Below, piece by piece: positions 1 to 5,650 of a DNA stretch of 5,805 nucleotides; positions within the stretch are counted from its first letter, which is position 1, and each line of letters opens with the position of its first letter. The position numbers and the translations under genes were made by a program. The stretch comes from Lentisphaerota bacterium. Its GTDB lineage: Bacteria > Verrucomicrobiota > Kiritimatiellia > RFP12 > UBA3636. The stretch spans positions 1 through 5,805 of the forward strand of contig JAAZAI010000614.1 of assembly GCA_012514445.1 (NCBI GenBank), read 5' to 3'. The notes below the pieces were generated by a model. It saw only the letters and a program-made list of their open reading frames with translations, did no database searches and was not told the DNA's origin.

Positions 1-1
1 C

Positions 2-466
2 GGCAACTTACAAAGCGCGGGAAATGGAACTATCGACTACTCTTCCGGCGCTTGGGCCATCACGATGGTTGCAAACCGGCCAGACTCCGGTAACATCATC
101 GCGACTTATTCCTACACGCTTGACGTTTCGGGTGGCTCGACTGGGGACGGCACGGATCCGACGGCGGCGACGGCGGTGAAGGCCATCACGGTCTCCCAGA
201 CGGGGCAGTACCTGACGATGGCGCTGACGAACGGCTCGACCTTCAGCGGCCAGTTCACCAGCGTCAACGAGATCTCGGGCGCGGGCGGAACGGCCTACAA
301 CGCCCAGTTCGAAGTCTCCGGCGCCAAGGGCAAGATCGTCGGCACGCTCGACAGCTCCTCGGGCTACAAGGTTCTCGACGGCACCTGGACCTCCGGTCGC
401 AACGTCTACGATGTCCACGGCGTCGGCGGCGCAGTCGCCCCTGGCCGCTCGAACATCGTCGAATAG
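2..466 (+). CDS. 3' end of a probable surface or secreted beta-rich protein (5' end outside window)
   Basis: The frame is open from the left edge to a TAG stop at 464-466, giving 154 visible residues; the first Met (position 65) is internal, because coding character continues to its left. The visible part begins with a GTIDYSSGAWAI segment (residues 9-20) of alternating polar and hydrophobic residues, followed by a TYSYTLDV strand. A Gly/Ser/Thr/Asp linker (about residues 43-55) leads to a second domain of short strands (VKAITVSQTGQYLTMAL, then YNAQFEV, GKIVGTLDS, GTWTSGRNVYDVHG). No cysteines, transmembrane segment or catalytic motif are visible. The composition resembles extracellular or cell-surface beta-sandwich proteins, and from memory similar C-termini occur in proteins of Kiritimatiellota-type bacteria. 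The function is not recognised. It is the last gene of its transcript, since a strong terminator follows 22 bp after the stop. The coding call is firm; surface location is inference. Confidence 0.85.
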   Translation, partial: GNLQSAGNGTIDYSSGAWAITMVANRPDSGNIIATYSYTLDVSGGSTGDGTDPTAATAVKAITVSQTGQYLTMALTNGSTFSGQFTSVNEISGAGGTAYNAQFEVSGAKGKIVGTLDSSSGYKVLDGTWTSGRNVYDVHGVGGAVAPGRSNIVE

Positions 467-488
467 TCCGTCCCTGACATCGGACCCG

Positions 489-522
489 GACGAGCGCGCC
501 CTTGGCGCGCTCGTCTTGTTTT
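489..522 (+). terminator. Rho-independent terminator of the left-edge gene
   Basis: A perfect 12-bp stem, GACGAGCGCGCC (489-500) with GGCGCGCTCGTC (504-515), closes a 3-nt CTT loop and is followed by TTGTTTT. It lies 22 bp after the stop codon at 466, the standard position for an intrinsic terminator. It separates the left-edge transcription unit from the repeat zone. Confidence 0.9.
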
Positions 523-548
523 CAGGCACATGAACTGGCCCGTTCTCA

Positions 549-632
549 CATAATAGGGGCCACATAATAGGGGCCAGGCCCCAAAAAATCCCCAGAAAAT
601 CCCATAATAGGGGCCAGGCCCCAAAAAATCCC
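549..632. repeat. REP-like direct repeats with GGGGCC-A-GGCCCC palindromic core
   Basis: Two exact 30-bp copies lie at 563-592 and 603-632. Each starts CATAATAGGGGCCAGGCCCC, continues with A6 and ends TCCC. A shorter copy of only the first 14 bp (CATAATAGGGGCCA) sits directly upstream at 549-562, so that part is present three times. The 10 bp between the long copies partly repeat the A-rich tail (AGAAAATCCC at 594-603). Each long copy contains the inverted repeat GGGGCC/GGCCCC around one base. A short palindrome in a small interspersed unit, next to a REP-associated transposase remnant and with a diverged core copy at its other end (1428-1438), fits REP/BIME-like elements. That identification is inference; the repeats themselves are read directly. 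Confidence 0.85.
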
Positions 633-876
633 GGCATTACGCCGTTCAAACCATGACAAACAGATCCCAAGCTGGATTCGACTCCCCGCCACCATGGTTT
701 CGAGGGGGCGAATCGGCGGGACGTGCCGCGCGGAGCTTCCGCGCAGGGCTCGGCGGCCCGCCGAAAGGAGGGGCGGGGCGTTCCGAGGCCGAGACGCCTC
801 GTTTTCGGGCGCGGCTCCGCGCGGCGGGGGCGCACGCCCCCGGCCAGCCCGGATCCTCCCGCCAGCCCGCGGCGGG
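633..876. other. Non-coding GC-rich spacer between repeats and transposase remnant
   Basis: No convincing gene is seen here on either strand. The open frames are GC-driven, low-complexity and rich in Arg, Pro, Gly and Ala, and lack good ribosome binding sites. A loose inverted repeat, GATTCG (675-680) with CGAATC (709-714), has an additional CCCC/GGGG pairing inside it. The right part (728-878) holds a cluster of short perfect palindromes listed separately. Confidence 0.6.
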
Positions 877-878
877 CT
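728..878. repeat. Cluster of six GC-rich short palindromes
   Basis: Six compact inverted repeats occur in about 150 bp. They are GCGCGGA/TCCGCGC (728-744), CGGCGG/CCGCCG (751-763), CGAGGC/GCCTCG (784-801), GCGCGG/CCGCGC (809-822), GGGGGCG/CGCCCCC (826-841) and AGCCCG/CGGGCT (864-878). The last overlaps the stop codon of the minus-strand transposase remnant. GC-rich DNA gives palindromes by chance, but this density beside a RAYT fragment fits degenerate REP-type sequence. None is followed by a T-run on either strand, so they are not clear intrinsic terminators. Confidence 0.55.
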
Positions 879-1458
879 AGGCCTGGCGCCGCCTGGGAAG
901 CGACACCTTGTCCCCGCCTCTCAGCCACCGGGCCGTGTAGATGTCCACGGCCTTGCAGAGGCCGCAGCGCCGCGCCGTGTCCTTCGAGGCCGGCGAAAGC
1001 CCCTTGACGAGCTGCCGCACGAAGGCCAGCGGCCCCAGCGCCAGGCCGGCGGAGAAATGCCTCACGCGGCAGCGCAGCAGCTCGTAGAGCGCCAGCGCCT
1101 CGCCCGCCTCCAGCTTCGCCTCCACCGCCTCGGATTCGAAGTCCGCCGCCGCGGGATGCGGCTCGTGGGATGCAAACCCCTGCCCGGAAGGCCTTTCGAT
1201 GAAACCCTGGATGGCTGAGCCGTAGACCAGGGAGGCCTGCTCGAAGGTCGTCTCGCGGCGCGCGTACGCCGCTGAAACCAGCAGGCGCAGCCCGCGGCGA
1301 GCCCCGGAGTGGCCGCGGAGCGCCTGGCCGAATCCCGACCAGGCGTAGTCCTGCGCCTCGTGGACGGCGGACGCGCGAACGGGGTTCAGGTCGATGTAGG
1401 CGCCGACGGTCATCAGTAGAATAAAACGGGCCTGGCCCTTAAAAGAGTGATTACTCAA
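877..1458 (-). pseudogene. 5'-truncated REP-associated tyrosine transposase (RAYT, TnpA_REP-like)
   Basis: This frame encodes the C-terminal half of a RAYT, the IS200/IS605-related Y1 transposase group that acts on REP palindromes. The recognisable part begins near residue 14 with LLMTVGAYIDLNPVRA, matching the family's well-known AYIDLNPVRAG block, which lies after the catalytic domain. It continues through a WSGF segment (40-43) and a C-terminal stretch ELLRCRVRHFSAGLALGPLA (126-145), also typical of long RAYTs. The HUH histidines, the nucleophilic tyrosine and roughly the first 150 residues of a normal protein are absent. The formal frame starts at a TTG (1458), and the first ATG is at 1413. 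Neither has a good ribosome binding site, and the sequence before the block is not transposase-like. The break coincides with a GGGCCTGGCCC palindrome (1428-1438). It is read here as a dead remnant flanked by REP-like repeats. Family call strong; exact left boundary uncertain. Confidence 0.8.
1428..1438. repeat. Diverged REP-like palindrome at the transposase truncation point
   Basis: GGGCCTGGCCC is a perfect 5-bp inverted repeat around one base. It is the inner core, in reverse complement, of the GGGGCCAGGCCCC found in both 30-bp repeats at 563-632. The flanks are AT-rich, as in those repeats, but not identical. It lies where transposase homology begins, which suggests that a REP-like unit marks the breakpoint. 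Confidence 0.5.
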
Positions 1459-1533
1459 AATTGTCCCTCGAATCGGTGCGATCCCTGGATGTGATATTGC
1501 AGAAGATTAAACGAAAACTATCGGGGTTTTTAG

Positions 1534-1563
1534 TTGATTCGAGTGATTGGTGAATGATAGAAT
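1534..1563 (+). promoter_or_regulatory. Candidate sigma70-type promoter of the glycoside hydrolase gene
   Basis: A -35-like TTGATT (1534-1539, 4 of 6 to consensus) and a -10-like TAGAAT (1558-1563, 5 of 6) are separated by 18 bp. The segment is distinctly AT-richer than its surroundings. Transcription would start near 1570, giving a leader of about 45 nt before the ATG at 1617. This is a prediction by eye. Confidence 0.5.
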
Positions 1564-1605
1564 GCCGCCCATGAATCAGCCGGCCATGGTTGGACGGCGC
1601 AACCC

Positions 1606-1614
1606 AAGGAGGGG
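1606..1614 (+). promoter_or_regulatory. Ribosome binding site that decides the hydrolase start
   Basis: AAGGAGGGG lies two bases before the ATG at 1617, so the AAGGAG core is 5 nt from the start codon. This and the signal peptide that follows favour 1617 over the in-frame ATG at 1590, which lies upstream of this site and would place nine non-signal residues ahead of the export signal. Confidence 0.85.
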
Positions 1615-1616
1615 TA

Positions 1617-4373
1617 ATGAACCGAGCGGGAGTTTGGAAGAAATTTCGCGTCGTCGCGGGCGCGGTGTGTGTGGCGACGACTGTAGCCGGCATGGCGCAG
1701 GAGTCCGTCCCGGTGGCGATCAAGGTGGACCACCGCGGGCTCATCGAGATCCCCGGTGTGCTGCGGATGAACAGCGGTCACCACTGGGGTGCCGCGAATC
1801 TCATCGTCTTCGGGCCGTCCTGGGGCTATTCCGCCCAGGACTACGCGTTGAAGAACATTCAGAAGGCTGGTGGCGGGAACGATCAGACGATCTCGGGCGA
1901 CCTTGGCGTTCCGGGGGCGAAGGTCAAAGTCGAGCAGACGACGAAGGCCGTCAAGACCGCTTCCGGGAAATCGGGATTGCGCGTGAAGTGGACGCTCCGC
2001 TCGGCCGAGGCCGGAAAGCCGATGGGTCTTCAAATGGCCTACGTCATGTTCCCCTTCGGCGTAGCCGAAACCGCAGGTCTCGTCCTCGAGCCCGACTCCG
2101 GCGAGAAGCTGACGTTCCCGTCGGCGTTCGGCCAGGAGTATCTGCCGTTTCCGCGGCATGCGAGCGCGGTGACGCTCAAGGCGCCCAAGACGACGTTCGG
2201 CCTCGAAGGCAAGGACCTCAATCTCGCCATCGCCGACGGCCGCAAGCAGAAGGCCGAGAACTTCCAGATCCGGCTCGAGTTCCCGAACGCCAAGGACGCC
2301 GAGTCCTCGACCATCGAGTTCGACGTGTGGGCGGAGTTCCCGCCGTTCACCATTCAGGCCGGCAAGGACTGGGTGGCCTTTCCCTACGTCAACGAAATCG
2401 CGCCCGGCACCATCCTCGACTTCTCGTTCCTCAACGAAGGCGACGCTCCCGCCGGCAGGCACGGCCGCATCGTCGTGGGCCGCGACGGACACTATGTCTT
2501 TGAAAACAAGCCCGACCGCCGCGTCAAGCTCGTGGGCGCGAACCTCTGCTACAGCGCGAATTTCGTGGACAAGGCGACGGCCGACAAACTCGCCGAGCAC
2601 TTCAGGCGCACGGGCTACAACACGGTGCGCTTCCACCACACCGACGTGACGATGATGAAGGGCGGCTGGGACGCCTGGAACGCGGTCGAGCCGAGCGTGA
2701 TCGATCCGGCGCAGCTCGACCGCATCGACTACCTCTTCGCGGCCATGAAGAAGGCCGGGCTCTACGTGACGATCGACCTCTATGCGATGGGCAGCTACGG
2801 CAAGACGATCGCGGGGATCGACAAGGGCGTCCGCGGGGAGATCAAGGCGCTGGTGCCGATCCACGAGCCGGCCCTGAAGGCCTGGGGCGAGATGGCCATG
2901 CTCTGGCTCGACCATGTGAACCCCTACACGGGCCTCGCGTGGAAGGACGATCCCGCGCTCGTCAACATCTGCCCTCTGAACGAGGACGGCATCGCCTCCG
3001 TCTGGTGGGGGGCCAAGGATCTCTACGAGGCGAAGTTCGCCGAGTGGAAGAAGGACCGTCAGGCATCCGGCCGCACGGAGTCCCAGCTCATGGCGCAGTT
3101 CCTCGCGGAGACGAAGGCCGAGTCCAACCGCCAGATCGAGAAGTTCCTCCGGGCGAATGGCGTCAAGGCGCTGCTGAGCGGCAGCAACTGGTGGGACACC
3201 ATGGCCCAGACGTTCGAGCGCGACGCGCTCGACGTGGTGGACAACCATCAGTACGCCGACCATCCCGACCGCCACTGGCTGCCGTCGAAGTACAACCAGA
3301 AGTCCACGCTCCGCGAGGGGAATCCCACCTACATGGTGCCGCTCATGAAGGCCCCCTCCCGCATCTTCGGCAAGCCGTTCATCATCACCGAGTGGAATTT
3401 CTGCATGCCGAACCAGCACCGCGCCGAGGGCGGCGCGATGATGGGCGCCTATGCCGCGCTGCAGGACTGGGACGCCCTCTACCGTTTCGCCTGGGCGCAT
3501 GACGAGAAGCTGATCAAGGAGCAGCGCCCCGCCTCCGGCTTCGACGTCGCCACCGATCCGCTCAACCAGCTCGCCGAGCGCCTCGTCCTGCTGATGTTCC
3601 GCCGCGGCGACGTCTCGCCCGCCCGCAAACGCTTCGTCTACGGCGTCACGATGGCGGAGGCCACGGAGCAGGGCGTGGGCGACATGTGGGGCAAGGGGCT
3701 CTTCCCGCACGGCTTCAACGCGATGGGGCTGATATCGCAGATCGGGTCGCAGGTGATCGAAGGCGACCGCGCCATCCGGGGGACTTTCGACGGCGTCGTC
3801 GCCGCCGAGGCTCCGACCGCGGAGAAGCTCGCCGGCAATTCGTATCTTGCGAAGAGCGCACTGCAGGGCGTCAAGGGCATGCAGGAGATCGTCTCCGACA
3901 CCGGCGAGATCGCCCTCGACAACAAGAAGGGCCACCTGCGCGTCGCGACTTCCAGAACGGCCTGCATCGTCGCCCCCGCCGGCGCCGCGCTCGCCGCCGG
4001 CGAGCTGTCCGTCGCGAACGCGGACACGTTCAGCACCGTGTCCGCCTCGGCGATGGATGGACTTCCGCTCGCCGAGAGCCGCCGCGTGCTCGTGTTCCAC
4101 CTGACCAACGTGCTCAACACGGACATGGCGTTCTCGAACGACAAGATGAACATGCTGTACCGCACCGGCACGCTGCCCTATCTGGCGAAGACGGGATTCG
4201 TCGACGTGCGGCTGCGCAACGCGAATCCCGGCCTCAAGCTCCATGCCATCGCTTCCGACGGCCGCCGCCTGCGCGAGGTGCCGGCGACGTACGCGGAGGG
4301 CGCCTACGCGTTCAAGGTGGCCATTTCGTCGAATGACGCGCATCCGACGATGATCTACGAGCTGGCGAAGTGA
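1617..4373 (+). CDS. Exported multidomain glycoside hydrolase, clan GH-A TIM barrel (GH5-like)
   Basis: Predicted 918-residue exported enzyme that cleaves glycosidic bonds, probably by a retaining mechanism. An N-terminal signal peptide shows a basic n-region (KKFR, 8-11), a hydrophobic core (12-26) and a likely cut at GMA|QE (27/28). Residues about 30-300 look like a beta-sandwich. Residues about 303-640 form the barrel: an early VRFHH strand (337-341) with the conserved-type Arg338; the acid/base candidate Glu456 in ICPLNEDG (451-458); a DNHQY strand (542-546) as on beta6 of GH-A enzymes; and the nucleophile candidate Glu592 in IITEWNF (589-595). The C-terminal part (about 650-918) is another beta-rich region with an SDTGEIALD motif (760-768) that I recall from large GH-A enzymes. 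At 918 residues it is far longer than a single-domain GH5 enzyme (300-500). NEDG replaces the usual NEP, so family assignment is open and the substrate is unknown. It converges on a sugar-responsive regulator 20 bp downstream, the likely controller. Confidence 0.93.
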   Translation: MNRAGVWKKFRVVAGAVCVATTVAGMAQESVPVAIKVDHRGLIEIPGVLRMNSGHHWGAANLIVFGPSWGYSAQDYALKNIQKAGGGNDQTISGDLGVPGAKVKVEQTTKAVKTASGKSGLRVKWTLRSAEAGKPMGLQMAYVMFPFGVAETAGLVLEPDSGEKLTFPSAFGQEYLPFPRHASAVTLKAPKTTFGLEGKDLNLAIADGRKQKAENFQIRLEFPNAKDAESSTIEFDVWAEFPPFTIQAGKDWVAFPYVNEIAPGTILDFSFLNEGDAPAGRHGRIVVGRDGHYVFENKPDRRVKLVGANLCYSANFVDKATADKLAEHFRRTGYNTVRFHHTDVTMMKGGWDAWNAVEPSVIDPAQLDRIDYLFAAMKKAGLYVTIDLYAMGSYGKTIAGIDKGVRGEIKALVPIHEPALKAWGEMAMLWLDHVNPYTGLAWKDDPALVNICPLNEDGIASVWWGAKDLYEAKFAEWKKDRQASGRTESQLMAQFLAETKAESNRQIEKFLRANGVKALLSGSNWWDTMAQTFERDALDVVDNHQYADHPDRHWLPSKYNQKSTLREGNPTYMVPLMKAPSRIFGKPFIITEWNFCMPNQHRAEGGAMMGAYAALQDWDALYRFAWAHDEKLIKEQRPASGFDVATDPLNQLAERLVLLMFRRGDVSPARKRFVYGVTMAEATEQGVGDMWGKGLFPHGFNAMGLISQIGSQVIEGDRAIRGTFDGVVAAEAPTAEKLAGNSYLAKSALQGVKGMQEIVSDTGEIALDNKKGHLRVATSRTACIVAPAGAALAAGELSVANADTFSTVSASAMDGLPLAESRRVLVFHLTNVLNTDMAFSNDKMNMLYRTGTLPYLAKTGFVDVRLRNANPGLKLHAIASDGRRLREVPATYAEGAYAFKVAISSNDAHPTMIYELAK

Positions 4374-4393
4374 TCCGCCTCCGTTGAATCCCC

Positions 4394-5536
4394 TCAGCGC
4401 ACCCTCGGCGCCGGCCCCGTGCTTTCCCGCACGACCAGCGTCGGGGGCAGCAACTCGTCGCCGACGGGATGGGCGTCGTTGACGAGCAGCTCGATCGCCC
4501 GTCGGGCGATGTGGTCGACGGGCTGGGCGAGGGTGCTGAGCGCGGGCTGCATGTAGGCGCTCGCGCGGTCGTCGTCGAAGCCCAGCACGGACATCTTGCC
4601 GGGCACGGGGACGTCGAGATCCGCGAGGGCCTTGAGCGTCACCCAGGCACCGGTGTCCGACACGGCGAAGATCGCGGTCGGCGGCTTGGGGCCGGCGAGG
4701 ATTTCCTGCAGGCGCGACTTGGCCCAGAGCGCGCGCCAGACGTTGCGGCGGCAGCATTCGACGGTGGCTCCGGCGAGCCGGAGCGCCTGCACGACGGCCT
4801 TGAACTCGTCCACGCGGGCCTGGATGTTGCCTTCCGTCATCGGTTCGTTGACGAGCAGGAGAATGCGCTTGTGTCCAAGCGCGACCAGGTGCTCCATGCC
4901 CTGCCGGATGCCGTCGGCGTTGTCGACGCCGACATAGGCGTCGCCGCAGTTTTCGGCGAGCGTGTCGACATTCACGACGCGGATGCCGCGCCTCGAGAAC
5001 TGGAGGTAGAGCGAGCGGGCGAGGTTCTGCTGGACCCCGAGGAGGAGGATGCGCAGATCGTCGGGAGCGGACAGGAAGGGGCGCACCAGGTCGGCGCCGT
5101 GGGCTCCAGCGCCTGCGTGGTGGATGCGCGCGGGGATGCCCTGCGCGCGGCAGCGTGCGAGCACGTGCTCCAGGACGCCCATGAGGAAAACCGAATCGCA
5201 GCCGGGCATGATGATGTGAATTTCCTTCGTCGCGGCATTCCGCTTTCGCACAAACGTGCCGCTGGGGACCTTGCGCACGAGCAGCCCCTCGTGCGCGAGA
5301 TCCGTGAGGGCGCGGCGTGCGGTGCCCTGGGACACGCCGAGCTGCTCGATGATGAACGGCTCGGGGTAGAACTTTTCGCCGTCCTGGCAGGACTCGAGGA
5401 TGATGCCGCGAAGATATTCTCGAACCCGCGCGTGCAAGGGCATGCGCCCCGCATCCGATTTGTCCATCCGGTCGAGTCCCGCGGCCGAGAGGGTCGGCAG
5501 TCCGGGATGATCTTTGCCGGCGTCGTTGTCCTTCAT
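4394..5536 (-). CDS. GntR/LacI hybrid transcriptional regulator (AraR-like architecture)
   Basis: Predicted cytoplasmic 380-residue regulator that binds DNA through an N-terminal GntR winged helix and senses a sugar-like ligand through a LacI/GalR-type domain. Residues 32-99 are the winged helix: MPLHARVREYLRGIILES, then FIIEQLGVSQGTARRALTDL (61-80) containing the recognition helix, then the wing EGLLVRKVPSGTFV (83-96). The ligand domain (about 104-380) shows LacI hallmarks: GVDNADGIRQGMEHLVALGH (203-222), TAIFAVSDTGAWVTLKAL (287-304), VPGKMSVLGFDDD (311-323) and PALSTLAQPVDHIARRAIEL (331-350). The combination is that of Bacillus AraR and many regulators of polysaccharide-utilising bacteria. 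The first ATG is preferred because AAGGAG lies 7 nt upstream; Met24 and Met32 have no comparable site. This leaves a 31-residue charged extension ahead of the winged helix. It is convergent with the hydrolase gene (20 bp between stops, no visible terminator). Regulation of that gene is inferred from proximity; the ligand is unknown. Confidence 0.94.
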   Translation of the reverse strand: MKDNDAGKDHPGLPTLSAAGLDRMDKSDAGRMPLHARVREYLRGIILESCQDGEKFYPEPFIIEQLGVSQGTARRALTDLAHEGLLVRKVPSGTFVRKRNAATKEIHIIMPGCDSVFLMGVLEHVLARCRAQGIPARIHHAGAGAHGADLVRPFLSAPDDLRILLLGVQQNLARSLYLQFSRRGIRVVNVDTLAENCGDAYVGVDNADGIRQGMEHLVALGHKRILLLVNEPMTEGNIQARVDEFKAVVQALRLAGATVECCRRNVWRALWAKSRLQEILAGPKPPTAIFAVSDTGAWVTLKALADLDVPVPGKMSVLGFDDDRASAYMQPALSTLAQPVDHIARRAIELLVNDAHPVGDELLPPTLVVRESTGPAPRVR

Positions 5537-5543
5537 GGAGAGT

Positions 5544-5549
5544 CTCCTT
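5544..5549 (-). promoter_or_regulatory. Ribosome binding site of the regulator, inside a small inverted repeat
   Basis: On the minus strand AAGGAG ends 7 nt before the ATG at 5536, fixing the start. The site overlaps the perfect palindrome GGAGAGTCTCC (5537-5547). In RNA, GGAG could pair with CTCC across an ACU loop, touching both the ribosome binding site and the bases just before the start codon. Four pairs is weak, so any effect on translation is speculative. Confidence 0.75.
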
Positions 5550-5617
5550 CGGCGCCCTGATTCTCGGGAGGTCAGTCCCCGCGGTCGCTACGCCGCCGGG
5601 CGCGAACTCGTCTCATG

Positions 5618-5647
5618 ATTTTAGCGTACTGCCGGGAGGGTTGTCAC
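5618..5647 (-). promoter_or_regulatory. Candidate sigma70-type promoter of the regulator gene
   Basis: Read on the minus strand, a -35-like GTGACA (5647-5642, 5 of 6 to consensus) and a -10-like TAAAAT (5623-5618, 5 of 6) are 18 bp apart. Initiation near 5611 would give a leader of about 75 nt. This is the only AT-rich patch upstream of the gene. Prediction by eye. Confidence 0.5.
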
Positions 5648-5650
5648 GCG

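Noticed and set aside
549..632. CRISPR array
   Set aside because: There are only two full repeats, the 10-bp gap is far too short for a spacer and itself resembles the repeat tail, and no cas genes are present.
671..694. A tRNA/tmRNA 3'-end look-alike (GGATTCGACTCCCCGCCACCA)
   Set aside because: The bases flanking the apparent T-loop do not form a T-arm stem, and the upstream sequence lacks an acceptor partner or a D or anticodon arm, so it is a chance resemblance.
8..928. A 306-codon minus-strand frame running through the repeats and the left-edge gene
   Set aside because: It reads through the terminator hairpin, the REP-like repeats and the antisense of the left-edge gene. Its repetitive product segments (such as GLAPIMWPLLC) are translated repeats, not protein.
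1478..1501. CRP-like or TGCGAT/ATTGCA operator upstream of the hydrolase gene
   Set aside because: Only one TGTGA half-site is present without its TCACA partner, and the other dyad has a mismatch and 13-bp spacing, so the support is too weak.
1590..1616. Earlier in-frame ATG start (1590) for the hydrolase
   Set aside because: The strong Shine-Dalgarno site lies downstream of this ATG, and the added nine residues would precede a complete signal peptide.
1530..4757. A 1075-codon minus-strand open frame across the hydrolase gene and part of the regulator
   Set aside because: Its product is dominated by Arg, Ala, His, Val and Gly with no domain motifs. It is antisense to a gene with a signal peptide and catalytic motifs, so it is a GC-driven shadow.
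4469..5560. A 363-codon plus-strand open frame antisense to the regulator
   Set aside because: The composition is typical of a shadow frame, and it has no ribosome binding site or recognisable domain; the minus-strand regulator has clear GntR and LacI motifs.
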